Positions 18,917 to 27,616 of a stretch of 64,000 nt of DNA are shown here, piece by piece (the first letter of the stretch is position 1; every line of letters begins with the position of its first letter). This DNA is from Rufibacter sp. LB8 (GTDB taxonomy: Bacteria; Bacteroidota; Bacteroidia; Cytophagales; Hymenobacteraceae). The stretch lies in assembly GCF_014876185.1 (NCBI RefSeq), contig NZ_JADALJ010000001.1:1302001-1366000 (forward strand), given 5' to 3'. The notes beneath the pieces were generated by a model that saw nothing but the letters and a program-made list of their open reading frames with translations, did not search any database and was not told the origin of the DNA. Both the position numbers and the translations under genes were made by a program.

Positions 18917-20123
18917 ATACCTGCCCTTTGTGCTACTGTATTTCTTTTTCAACAGCGTGTTTCTCCCCATCGGGCTGATGTACACCACCTTGCTGACGCC
19001 GCTTTTTTACCTTTGGCTCAATGTGAACGGGCAGCGGTTTGTAATTCTCAAGTTCCTGTTGCCGTTGGTGCCTTTCGTACTCATTCATTTTGTAAACGGG
19101 GTAGATGCCCTGATTTACGGCAAGTCTGCGGCGCTGTTTTTCACGGCGTATATTTTTGTGTACGCCCTAGTGGTACTGCTAAAAAAAGTGGATTACGTGG
19201 AGGATTGGTTTATCAAAATCACCAAACTCAACGCGGTCCTGACTGTGGTGGCCATCATTTTGTTTTTTACCCCCTACATCCGGACACTCTGGACGGTGCA
19301 GAACCTGACCATGGGCGTGAGCAACTTCCCACGGTTGTCTTTGCTCACCTATGAGCCCTCCTACTATTCCACGCTGCTGGTGCCGTTGATCGCCTATTTC
19401 GCGTTAGATGCCATTCAGTTCAAGCGCCGTTCCTCCTTAAATTACCTGGTGCTGCTGTTGGTGTCACTGGTGCTTTCTTTCTCCATTGGCGTAATTGCCT
19501 GCCTGGTGGTAAGTTTGTTCCTGGTGGCGGTGGTCAACAACCGGGCTTTGTCCATTAACAGAAACTATGTACGGCCGTTGCTGTTCTCACTTTGCCTTGG
19601 CTTGTTGGCCAGTGGCGTGTGGGTAGCCCTTAACCCAGACAATGCGCTGGTGGTGCGGGTGAACAACGTGCTGGATGGCAAAGACGGCTCTGGCAAAGGC
19701 CGGACCTCAGAGGCCTTTTATCTGGCCCAGAAGATTGCCGATGAAAAAAGCACACTATGGGGCGCAGGCTTGGGCCAGATAAAGGTTTTAGGCGAGTTCA
19801 TCATCAGGCCCTATTACCGCTATGTGAAAGCCGATGTGCCCGTCACCACCATTCCTAATTCATCGGCGGAGACGCTGGCCATTTTTGGTATGCTGGGTTT
19901 TTGGGGCAGGATCTTGGTGCAAGTGTACCTTTTTTTCAAGACCCGGGTCTGGACCAGCTCCTTCAGGACCATGGTGTTTTTTTACATCTTCCTCTACCAG
20001 TTCACGGGTAGTTTTATTGTGAACATTGCCGAATATGTGATTTGGGTTTTCGCGTTTGTGCCCGTTTTTTACCAGTTTGAGAAACGCCGCCATGACCTGG
20101 TGTTGGAAGAGAAAATCACCTAG
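18903..20123 (+). CDS. Wzy-like polysaccharide polymerase
   Basis: This 406-residue protein has about ten hydrophobic segments and a longer extracytoplasmic loop near residues 250-320 (GKDGSGKGRTSEAFYLAQKI and beyond). It lacks soluble enzyme motifs. That topology, and the position between glycosyltransferases and a flippase, suits an O-antigen or EPS polymerase of the Wzy type. Primary sequence is not distinctive in this family, so the call rests on topology and context. The likely start is the GTG at 18903, overlapping the previous gene. Confidence 0.7.
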   Translation: MKINKYLPFVLLYFFFNSVFLPIGLMYTTLLTPLFYLWLNVNGQRFVILKFLLPLVPFVLIHFVNGVDALIYGKSAALFFTAYIFVYALVVLLKKVDYVEDWFIKITKLNAVLTVVAIILFFTPYIRTLWTVQNLTMGVSNFPRLSLLTYEPSYYSTLLVPLIAYFALDAIQFKRRSSLNYLVLLLVSLVLSFSIGVIACLVVSLFLVAVVNNRALSINRNYVRPLLFSLCLGLLASGVWVALNPDNALVVRVNNVLDGKDGSGKGRTSEAFYLAQKIADEKSTLWGAGLGQIKVLGEFIIRPYYRYVKADVPVTTIPNSSAETLAIFGMLGFWGRILVQVYLFFKTRVWTSSFRTMVFFYIFLYQFTGSFIVNIAEYVIWVFAFVPVFYQFEKRRHDLVLEEKIT

Positions 20124-20133
20124 CTTATGATTC

Positions 20134-20173
20134 CCGTTTTCGGCCCCGTTTTCAGAAATGAGCCCGAAAACAG
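20134..20173. repeat. 40-bp palindrome, copy 5
   Basis: It starts 10 bp after the Wzy-like gene. The left arm is diverged (CGGCCCCGTTTTC) while the right arm stays consensus except for a final AG. Confidence 0.88.
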
Positions 20174-20285
20174 AAATTCCGCCAGTGAAGATACCTGTGA
20201 CAAGGCAAGCCAATTCTATCTATATTCGCCCATCTGGTGCAAGGCATACACTAGACAAATAAGAAAACTCAAGTAGCTTTACCGC

Positions 20286-21407
20286 ATGAACATTGCTATT
20301 CTAGGCACCAGGGGCGTCCCTAACCACCATGGCGGTTTTGAGCAGTTGGCAGAATACTTGTCGGTGGGCTTGGTGGAGATGGGGCACGCAGTCACGGTAT
20401 ACAGTCCGCACAACCATCCTTACCAAGAGAGTACCTGGCAGGGAGTCACCCTCTCGCACCAGTATGACCCAGAATACAAAGTGGGCACCGCCGGGCAGTT
20501 TGTATATGACCTCAACTGCATTTTGCACAGCCGTCGGCAGCGGTTTGACATCATTTTGCAGTTGGGCTACACCAGCAGTTCCATCTGGAGCCATTTGTTC
20601 CCCAAACATTCCTTGGTCATCACCAACATGGACGGTCTGGAGTGGAAACGATCTAAATACAACACCCTCACCCAGAAATTCCTGAAACTGGCTGAAAAAC
20701 TGGCCGTGCGCCACAGCGATGTGCTGGTAGCCGATTCCAAAGGCATTCAGCGGCATCTGCAGGATTCTTACCAAAAACCCTCGCAGTACATTGCCTACGG
20801 CGCAGATCTATTTCATGACCATCAGCCGGAAGTACTTTCCACGTTCGGACTGGAACCTCTTGGGTATGACCTGCTCATTGCCCGCATGGAGCCCGAAAAC
20901 AGCATTGAAATGATTCTGGAAGGCCTGACCAGCAGTGCCTCGCGCAGACCCTTGGTAGTAGTTGGCGGCTTGACCACGCCTTTGGGCAAAACCCTGGAAA
21001 ACCGCTTCCCAGATAAAAGAATCAGGTTTCTGGGCGCGGTATATGACTTAGAAATTCTGAATAACCTCAGAGCGTTTTCTAACCTGTATTTCCATGGGCA
21101 CACCGTGGGCGGCACCAACCCGTCGTTGATTGAAGCCATGGCCTCTGACTGTCTGGTTTGCGCACACGCCAATGAATTCAACCGGCACGTGTTGCTGGAG
21201 AACGCATATTATTTCAAGACTTCTGAAGAGGTTAAAAAGCTGCTGGAAACCAAAACCAAGACCGGCGCCGAACTGCAGAAAATAGCGGAAAACAGACTTC
21301 GCGTGCAGGAGCATTTTTCCTGGCCGTTCATTATCTCAGAGTACGAAGCCTTTTTTAGGCTCTCGTTGGAAAACAGAGCCCGAAAATGGAAAAAACAGCG
21401 CTCCTAG
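20286..21407 (+). CDS. DUF1972-type family 4 glycosyltransferase
   Basis: This 373-residue GT-B glycosyltransferase opens with MNIAILGTRGVPNHHGGFEQ, the hallmark of the DUF1972/rhamnosyltransferase-like group. It has the mid-protein donor-site motif ARMEPENSIEMIL and a late GGTNPSLIEAMAS acidic motif. It likely adds a deoxyhexose to the growing glycan. The last 20 residues (SLENRARKWKKQRS region) are encoded by a degenerate palindrome copy, and the gene overlaps the next by 22 bp there. The family is clear; the sugar is inferred. Confidence 0.9.
   Translation: MNIAILGTRGVPNHHGGFEQLAEYLSVGLVEMGHAVTVYSPHNHPYQESTWQGVTLSHQYDPEYKVGTAGQFVYDLNCILHSRRQRFDIILQLGYTSSSIWSHLFPKHSLVITNMDGLEWKRSKYNTLTQKFLKLAEKLAVRHSDVLVADSKGIQRHLQDSYQKPSQYIAYGADLFHDHQPEVLSTFGLEPLGYDLLIARMEPENSIEMILEGLTSSASRRPLVVVGGLTTPLGKTLENRFPDKRIRFLGAVYDLEILNNLRAFSNLYFHGHTVGGTNPSLIEAMASDCLVCAHANEFNRHVLLENAYYFKTSEEVKKLLETKTKTGAELQKIAENRLRVQEHFSWPFIISEYEAFFRLSLENRARKWKKQRS
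21349..21390. repeat. Degenerate palindrome at the junction of two overlapping genes
   Basis: The right arm GAGCCCGAAAATGG matches the consensus at 13 of 14 bases; the left half is looser, with one extra base. The single C-to-T change in the right arm creates the ATG of the downstream O-antigen-ligase gene at 21386. The element also encodes the C-terminus of the upstream glycosyltransferase. Confidence 0.65.
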
Positions 21408-22690
21408 CCTTCCGGCTCTTTTACGGGCTCTGCCTTTTGTTTGCCGCGCTGCTGCCGGTGGGCGGCAAAGTGAACAACCTCGTCCTGATTTTACTTCTGG
21501 CCACCTGGCTGCTGCACACTTGGGCCACTAAATCCTGGCATTTGATTAGCTGGAGAAGTGAATTCTGGCTGGCTGCCGGGCTCTTTTTCATTTTTGTGGT
21601 GGGGTTGCTGCACACAGAGAACCTCAGGCAGGGCTTCCGAGATGTGGAGCACAAACTGGCGCTGCTCGCTTTCCCATTGATTTTTTTATCCCAGAAAATT
21701 CTGAGCACGCGCCAAGTAGCCAGCATATGCCGGGTGTTTGCCTATGCGTGTCTGGCGGTGGCCGTGTACATCTTAAGCCTGAGTTTTTGGCACTACGGCC
21801 AGACCCAAGATGCCACGCACCTTTTCTACCACCAACTGGCAGCGCCGGTGCGCATGCATGCCATCATGCTTTCAGCGTATTTTGCGCTGGCTATTTTCAG
21901 GCTGCTCCAGGATTTCTTGAACCCCGGCAACACGCATCGGCTGCAGAAAGCTGGCCAATTATCAGGCTGTCTGGTGTTGCTCACAGGTTTGGTGCTGCTG
22001 TCTTCCAAGACCATTCTGTTCGCGTTTCTGGTCATTTTGTTTTTGGGGATGGTGGTGTATTTCAGCCGAAAGCAAAAAGCATTTACTGGATTTTTGGCCG
22101 CTGTGGCAGTGGCCGTTTCTTTGGTGCTGGCCATTCTGCTGGTGCCCAATTTACGGCAGCGGGTGGAAGAAATTGCGCACTCAAAATTGCAGGTGCTGGA
22201 GATGGAGCGTTTTGAGTATGACACCGAGTTCAGTGGCCTCACCATCCGGCTGCTGTTCTGGAAATACGCCCTCACCTTGCTGGAGCGCGACCAGGCCTGG
22301 CTCTGGGGCGTGGGCACCGGCGACAGCCAGGACCAACTCAACGCCATTTACCGCGAGCACAACCTGTATTCCGGCAACGGAACCCCGCAAGACGTTGGTT
22401 ACCAGGAATATGACACGCACAACCAATTCATGGAAACCTTCCTGAAACTGGGGCTGCTGGGTTTGGCCTATCTGCTGTTTTATGTAAGCCGAAACCTGTT
22501 TCTGAGTTTCCAGAAAAGGCATTATTTGTTTGCGGCGTTCCTGCTGCTGTTCATTATCTTCAGCGTGACAGAAACCACCTTGCAGGCTAACAAAGGCATT
22601 TTCTTCTTCGCGTTTTTCAATTGCCTGTTTCTGCTGCAAATACAGCAGGAAACTGAGGACAAAGAAACCGCAAAAAAGTCCCGGCATTAA
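21386..22690 (+). CDS. O-antigen ligase family protein
   Basis: This 434-residue membrane protein has about ten hydrophobic segments. The large late loop carries the ligase/Wzy_C signature region, ending in EYDTHNQFMETFLKLGLLGL with the conserved His-Asn. Such proteins transfer a polymer onto a lipid acceptor or polymerise it outside the inner membrane. It could be the ligase matching the Wzy-like gene at 18.9 kb, though the two activities are hard to tell apart. The ATG lies inside the repeat-derived junction. A palindrome copy follows 4 bp after the stop. Confidence 0.85.
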   Translation: MEKTALLAFRLFYGLCLLFAALLPVGGKVNNLVLILLLATWLLHTWATKSWHLISWRSEFWLAAGLFFIFVVGLLHTENLRQGFRDVEHKLALLAFPLIFLSQKILSTRQVASICRVFAYACLAVAVYILSLSFWHYGQTQDATHLFYHQLAAPVRMHAIMLSAYFALAIFRLLQDFLNPGNTHRLQKAGQLSGCLVLLTGLVLLSSKTILFAFLVILFLGMVVYFSRKQKAFTGFLAAVAVAVSLVLAILLVPNLRQRVEEIAHSKLQVLEMERFEYDTEFSGLTIRLLFWKYALTLLERDQAWLWGVGTGDSQDQLNAIYREHNLYSGNGTPQDVGYQEYDTHNQFMETFLKLGLLGLAYLLFYVSRNLFLSFQKRHYLFAAFLLLFIIFSVTETTLQANKGIFFFAFFNCLFLLQIQQETEDKETAKKSRH

Positions 22691-22694
22691 ATTT

Positions 22695-22734
22695 CCGTTT
22701 TCAGGCTCATTTCCAGAAACGGGCCCGAAAACAG
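22695..22734. repeat. 40-bp palindrome, copy 6
   Basis: It starts 4 bp after the O-antigen-ligase gene. Pairing extends outward with AATT on both sides; both ends carry CCTG-like variants of the arm. Confidence 0.9.
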
Positions 22735-22780
22735 GAATTTCAGAGTAAGCATCTGGCTAAATCTACTTGGCTTGCCAAAG

Positions 22781-22813
22781 TTGAGAGGCAGTGACCTGAA
22801 TTTCTTATCTTTG
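22781..22813 (+). promoter_or_regulatory. Promoter of hisS
   Basis: TTG at 22781-22783 and TATCTTTG at 22806-22813 are 22 bp apart, within the Bacteroidota range. The implied leader before the ATG at 22832 is only about 12-14 nt, and no Shine-Dalgarno sequence is evident. Confidence 0.6.
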
Positions 22814-22831
22814 CCGCTATTCTAGAGAACC

Positions 22832-24208
22832 ATGAGCAAAGACAAACCCTCCATCCCCAAAGGCACCCGTGATTTTGGGCCGGCCACGGTGGTGAAACGC
22901 AATTATATCTTCTCCGTCATCAAGCGCACGTTTGAGAAATTCGGGTTCCAGCCGCTGGAGACGCCCACCATGGAAAACCTGTCGGTGCTCACCGGCAAGT
23001 ACGGCGACGAGGGCGACCAACTGATTTTCAAAATCCTGAACTCCGGCGATTTCCTGGCAAAAATATCAGGCCAAGACCTGGAGCAAGGCTACAAACCGCT
23101 TACCCGCAAAATCTCTGAGAAAGCGCTCCGCTATGACCTCACGGTGCCTTTTGCGCGCTACGTAGTCATGAACCGAAACGAAATCACCTTCCCGTTCAAG
23201 CGCTACCAAATCCAGCCCGTCTGGCGCGCCGACCGTCCGCAGCGCGGCCGTTACCGCGAGTTCTACCAGTGTGACGCGGATGTGGTAGGTACCAATTCCC
23301 TGCTCTGCGAAGCTGAAATCGTTTTAATGATTGACGAAGTTCTGAGCACCTTGGGCTTAGACGATGTCACCATCAAATTCAACCACCGCGGATTACTGGC
23401 CGGCATAGCCGAAGCCATCGGTGCCTTCGGCCGCGAGGCTGATTTGTGCGTAGCCATTGACAAACTGGACAAAGTAGGCCAGGAAGCCGTAAACCAGGAA
23501 CTCCGTACCAAAGGAATCTCTGAAGAATCAATAACTAATCTTCAGCCCATCTTAGGCTTGAGCGGCTCCGTGGAGGAACTGCTCCCCCAATTAGACAAGT
23601 TGCTGAAAGATTCTGCCGAAGGAAAACGCGGTCTGCAAGACATTAGAGGCATGCTGGCGTTTTTGGGCTCGTTTTCCCAAACGCAGGCAAAACTGGAACT
23701 TGACGTGACCCTGGCGCGGGGCCTCTCCTACTACACCGGCTGCATTTTTGAAGTGAAAGTGAACAACGCTCAAATGGGCAGCATAAGTGGCGGCGGGCGC
23801 TATGACAACCTCACGGGCATGTTCGGTTTGCCGGGCGTTTCTGGCGTGGGCTTCTCATTTGGCGTGGACCGCATCTTTGACGTGCTGGAAGAACTCAACC
23901 TGTTTCCCCAGGACAGTCAAACCATCACGCAGGTTCTGATTGCCAACTTTGACGAGGCCTCCATGACCTACGCCCTGCCCGTATTGCAGGCGTTTCGCCA
24001 GGCCGGCATCTCGTCTGAATTATATCCAGATTCAGCCAAACTCAAGAAACAGATGGCTTACGCTGACCAGAAAAACATTCCGTACGTGCTCTTGATTGGC
24101 TCTGAGGAAATGCAAAGCGGCCAACTCAACCTGCGCAACATGCGCACCGGCGAACAGGAAAAACTGGACTTGCCCGCTATTCTGGCCCACCTGAAAAACA
24201 ACCTGTAA
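22832..24208 (+). CDS. hisS: Histidine--tRNA ligase
   Basis: This class II synthetase charges tRNA-His. Visible motifs are GTRDF near residue 11, motif 2 around RADRPQRGRYREFYQCDADVVG, the histidine-binding ARGLSYYTG near residue 299, and motif 3 GVGFSFGVDRI. Its 458 residues are normal. Residues 276-289 (AFLGSFSQTQAKLE) are encoded by a stretch with 26 of 40 bases matching the palindrome consensus; this may be a decayed insertion or coincidence. hutH follows after 4 bp. Confidence 0.97.
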   Translation: MSKDKPSIPKGTRDFGPATVVKRNYIFSVIKRTFEKFGFQPLETPTMENLSVLTGKYGDEGDQLIFKILNSGDFLAKISGQDLEQGYKPLTRKISEKALRYDLTVPFARYVVMNRNEITFPFKRYQIQPVWRADRPQRGRYREFYQCDADVVGTNSLLCEAEIVLMIDEVLSTLGLDDVTIKFNHRGLLAGIAEAIGAFGREADLCVAIDKLDKVGQEAVNQELRTKGISEESITNLQPILGLSGSVEELLPQLDKLLKDSAEGKRGLQDIRGMLAFLGSFSQTQAKLELDVTLARGLSYYTGCIFEVKVNNAQMGSISGGGRYDNLTGMFGLPGVSGVGFSFGVDRIFDVLEELNLFPQDSQTITQVLIANFDEASMTYALPVLQAFRQAGISSELYPDSAKLKKQMAYADQKNIPYVLLIGSEEMQSGQLNLRNMRTGEQEKLDLPAILAHLKNNL

Positions 24209-24212
24209 GGCC

Positions 24213-25712
24213 ATGCCAGAGCATTTAATCTCGCCCGCCCCCCTTTCGCTTGCGCAATTAGACCAGGTGCTGCGTGGCTCCACATTGGGCCTTTCTACGG
24301 AAGCGGAAGAGTTAATTATCCGCTGCCACCAGTACCTGCACCAAAAACTGCAGACATCTGCCAAACCAATTTACGGCATTAACACAGGATTCGGGGCGCT
24401 GTGCAACACTTCCATTTCAGAGGAAAACCTGGAGCAACTGCAGCAGAATTTGGTGATGTCGCATGCCTGCGGCACGGGCCCAGAAGTTCCGGCAGAAGTG
24501 GTGAAACTGATGCTGTTGCTGAAGGTGCAGTCCTTGGCGTACGGGCACAGCGGCGTGCAACTGGCCACCGTGCAAAGGTTGCTCACCTTTTATAACCGCG
24601 AGATTTTTCCGGTGGTCTACCAGCAAGGCTCCTTGGGCGCGAGCGGCGATTTGGCTCCGCTGGCGCATCTGTGCTTGCCCTTATTGGGTTTGGGCGAAGT
24701 CCGGTTTCAGGATTTCAAACTGCAGGGCCACGAAATCAACGATATTTTCAGCTGGCAACCGCTCCGGTTAATGGCCAAGGAAGGCCTGGCGCTGTTGAAC
24801 GGAACCCAATTCATGACTGCCTACGGCGCGATAATTTGCCTCAAAGCCAAAAGAATTGCCCGGGCCGCCGATATCATCGCCGCGCTTTCTCTGGAAGCCT
24901 TTGATGGATTGGCCGCCCCTTTTTCGCCGGAAATACATAGAGTTCGGCCGCATGTTGGCCAACAGACGTCTGCTTCGCGCATTTTACAACTGCTCCATGG
25001 CAGCGAATTACAGCAGCACGAAAAAGCCCAGGTACAGGACCCATATTCCTTTAGGTGTGTGCCGCAGGTGCACGGGGCCAGTCTTGATGCTTTGGCCTAC
25101 GCCGAAAACGTGTTCACCACTGAAATCAACGCGGTCACTGACAACCCCAACGTCTTCCCAGACGAGGACCTGATTCTATCCGGCGGAAATTTCCATGGGC
25201 AACCCCTGGCGCTGGCGCTGGATTTCCTGAGCATCGCGCTAGCGGAATGGGGCAGCATTTCTGAACGGCGCACATTCCAATTGGTGTCGGGTCAGCGCGG
25301 GTTGCCGCAATTTTTGATTCAGGAGCCCGGCTTGAACTCCGGTTTCATGATTCCACAATACACAGCTGCCTCCATCGTTAGTCAAAACAAGCAGTTGTGT
25401 ACGCCAGCCAGCGTTGATTCCATTGTGAGCAGCAACGGCCAGGAAGACCATGTGAGCATGGGCGCCAATGCGGCCACCAAAGGCTACCAGGTGGTGCTGA
25501 ACGTGGAGCGAATTTTGGCTATTGAACTGATGACCGCCGTGCAGGCCCTGGAATTCAGAAGGCCGCTGCGTACGTCGCCGGCCCTGGAGAAACTGGTGGC
25601 AGCGTTCAGAACACAGGTGCCGGCGTTGGACAAAGACCGAGTGCTGCAGCCAGATATTGACAAAAGCATTTCCTTTTTACAGCAGTTTCCTTTTGAAGAA
25701 TTGACCCCTTGA
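24213..25712 (+). CDS. hutH: Histidine ammonia-lyase
   Basis: HutH deaminates histidine to urocanate, the first step of histidine breakdown. The MIO prosthetic group is formed from Ala143-Ser144-Gly145 in the motif GSLGASGDLAPLAHL, and the conserved active-site segments YGINTGFG (54-61) and NGTQFMTAYGA are present. The 499 residues fit the family. It lies 4 bp after hisS, with no hutU, hutI or hutG nearby, so either the rest of the pathway is elsewhere or urocanate has another use. Its end overlaps the next gene. Confidence 0.93.
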   Translation: MPEHLISPAPLSLAQLDQVLRGSTLGLSTEAEELIIRCHQYLHQKLQTSAKPIYGINTGFGALCNTSISEENLEQLQQNLVMSHACGTGPEVPAEVVKLMLLLKVQSLAYGHSGVQLATVQRLLTFYNREIFPVVYQQGSLGASGDLAPLAHLCLPLLGLGEVRFQDFKLQGHEINDIFSWQPLRLMAKEGLALLNGTQFMTAYGAIICLKAKRIARAADIIAALSLEAFDGLAAPFSPEIHRVRPHVGQQTSASRILQLLHGSELQQHEKAQVQDPYSFRCVPQVHGASLDALAYAENVFTTEINAVTDNPNVFPDEDLILSGGNFHGQPLALALDFLSIALAEWGSISERRTFQLVSGQRGLPQFLIQEPGLNSGFMIPQYTAASIVSQNKQLCTPASVDSIVSSNGQEDHVSMGANAATKGYQVVLNVERILAIELMTAVQALEFRRPLRTSPALEKLVAAFRTQVPALDKDRVLQPDIDKSISFLQQFPFEELTP

Positions 25713-27355
25713 GCAAACGGTTTTTTTTATGGTTCGCCGGTTTAATGGTTTCTGTGAGCAGTCTTGCGCAGCAGCAGAAACCGTGCTTTTTGGCCTACAA
25801 TAAAAATAACCAGCCCGTGCAAACCATTTGTGTAGGACAGCGCATTAGTTTCAGAGACAACACCGGCCAAGGCAAAGTGCCCGAAGCCTATGACTTTGAT
25901 GACCGTGACGGCCTGGACTTCACGCAAGCAGACACGGTGTTTACCTTCACCACTCCCGGCAGATTCACCGTCACTCAGTTAAGAGGAATTGGCAACATCT
26001 GCCCCCGGGTGATTGAAGTAAAAGCCGCCGCCCCGGCCGCGCCACCTGTGTTGCAGAAACTCACCCTGCAGTCTACCGGAATTCTACTGCAACTTCAATC
26101 CAGCGCGGTCAATGAACTGGTGGTGGAACAGGCCACTTCCCCATCTGGGCCATTTACAGAAGTAGGCAGAATTGCAGCGGCCCCGGCAGGCCAGAGTGAA
26201 CATACCATTACGGTTGCCACTGTTACCGGCTGCTTTAGACTGCGGGTGACCAATGTATGTACTGGCGAAGAAACCATTGTCTCCAACGTGGTCTGCGCCC
26301 AGGATTTGCAGGTAACCGCCGCTGATCGCCAGAACCAGCTCAACTGGAATATTAATCAAAGCGGTGCAGCTTCTTACCAGATCTTCCGGAACGGGCAACT
26401 TTACCAAACGGTTCCCAACAGCCAGACTTCTTTCACAGACACGCAAGTGGCCTGCGGCCGAAGCTACACGTATCAACTGGTAGCACAATTCCCCAACAGC
26501 AGCCAGAGCGCCTCGTTGGCCCGGCAAGTAGAAACCTTGGGCACCACACCCCCGGCCCCGCCATTTTTGGTGGCCAGTTTCAATGCCCAGAACCAAGTGG
26601 TGCTCAACACCAACAATCCCGCCCAGGAATCCTTTAAAACCCAAACCATTTACCGAAGCCTAGCCGGAGGCGTTTTTGCCCTCATTTCTGAAAACCAGCC
26701 CAAAAACGCCCTTGACGCTTCGCTGCAAAATTTCAACAGCCCGGTCTGCTACCAAACCACCTACCTTGATTCCTGCAACCTGACCTCGCCCAGAAGCAAC
26801 ACGGCTTGCCCTGCCCTGCTTGTGGCCACATTGCAAGCAGACGGCAGCGTGCAGTTGACCTGGAACGCGTATGAAGGCTTTCCCGGTGGCTCCCCCACCC
26901 AAACCCTGGAACTGCTGGACGAACAGGGAACCGTTTACTGGACCACACCCGTCACTGGCCAGGCATTTACAGACGTGCAGCCCCAGCAAAAATTCCAGCG
27001 GCTCCGGTACAGATTGAAAACCGAAGCGCCAACCGGCGATTTCCAAAGTTTTTCTAACACCGTCACCCTGGACCAGCCTTTCCAGTTTTATTTTCCTACC
27101 GCCTTTAGCCCTAATAATGATGGTCTGAATGATCTGTTTAAGGCGTTGGGGTCCCAATTTGCCACGTCGTTCTCATTGCAGGTGCTCAACCGCTGGGGGC
27201 AGATCATCTTTGAGGCAAAAGACCCCACCCAGGGCTGGGACGGTACCTACAACGGAAAACCCGCCCCACCAGAAACGTATCTGTACAGGTTGCAGGCAGT
27301 GGATGTGCAAGGCCAGAAAATTACCAAAAGCGGCACGGTGACATTGGTGCGGTAA
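25709..27355 (+). CDS. Secreted protein with type B T9SS C-terminal domain
   Basis: This 548-residue exported protein has a signal peptide at residues 1-20 (ending SLAQQ) and an N-terminal PKD-like region with FDDRDG. Fibronectin-III-like repeats follow. The C-terminal domain, from about residue 455 (FPTAFSPNNDGLNDLF through NRWGQIIFE, GWDGTYNG and GTVTLVR), is the gliding-motility/CHU_C type B sorting domain for the type IX secretion system. Residues 322-334 (VFALISENQPKNA) come from an apparent in-frame palindrome copy. The TTG start overlaps the hutH stop. The binding target is unknown. Confidence 0.9.
   Translation: MSKRFFLWFAGLMVSVSSLAQQQKPCFLAYNKNNQPVQTICVGQRISFRDNTGQGKVPEAYDFDDRDGLDFTQADTVFTFTTPGRFTVTQLRGIGNICPRVIEVKAAAPAAPPVLQKLTLQSTGILLQLQSSAVNELVVEQATSPSGPFTEVGRIAAAPAGQSEHTITVATVTGCFRLRVTNVCTGEETIVSNVVCAQDLQVTAADRQNQLNWNINQSGAASYQIFRNGQLYQTVPNSQTSFTDTQVACGRSYTYQLVAQFPNSSQSASLARQVETLGTTPPAPPFLVASFNAQNQVVLNTNNPAQESFKTQTIYRSLAGGVFALISENQPKNALDASLQNFNSPVCYQTTYLDSCNLTSPRSNTACPALLVATLQADGSVQLTWNAYEGFPGGSPTQTLELLDEQGTVYWTTPVTGQAFTDVQPQQKFQRLRYRLKTEAPTGDFQSFSNTVTLDQPFQFYFPTAFSPNNDGLNDLFKALGSQFATSFSLQVLNRWGQIIFEAKDPTQGWDGTYNGKPAPPETYLYRLQAVDVQGQKITKSGTVTLVR
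26670..26709. repeat. In-gene copy of the 40-bp palindrome (T9SS protein)
   Basis: Ungapped alignment gives 29 of 40 matches to the consensus, and the ends still pair (GCGTTTTTG with CAAAAACGC). The reading frame is the same as that of the flippase copy, giving VFALISENQPKNA where the consensus gives VFGLISRNEPENG. It sits between fibronectin-like units, where an insertion would be tolerated. Confidence 0.65.
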
Positions 27356-27395
27356 GTGTTTTCGGGCTCAATTCTGGAAATGAAGCCAAAAACGG
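27356..27395. repeat. 40-bp palindrome, copy 7
   Basis: It starts directly after the TAA of the T9SS protein gene. The first two bases are GT instead of CC, and the centre is CTGG. Confidence 0.9.
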
Positions 27396-27616
27396 ATTTC
27401 AGAATGCAGATTTGGTTACATTGAACGTGTGGTTCGTTTCTGAATAGTTACCTATGGGTTGACAACTTTTACCGGTAAGGTTGCAGGAACTCAGAAACTA
27501 GGCTATTTTTACCGATATTAATTTATCCTTGCGGCGCGCCAGTTTTCGGTTAACTGTAAGAAAGGAAGACCCAAGTGCCGGCTTTGGCTTGGCCTGAATT
27601 CAATACCCCTACACAC

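Noticed and set aside
20885-20900. GAGCCCGAAAACAG inside the DUF1972 glycosyltransferase, identical to a palindrome arm
   Set aside because: It encodes the conserved donor-site motif R-M-E-P-E-N of this enzyme family, and no partner arm is present. The match is explained by the protein.
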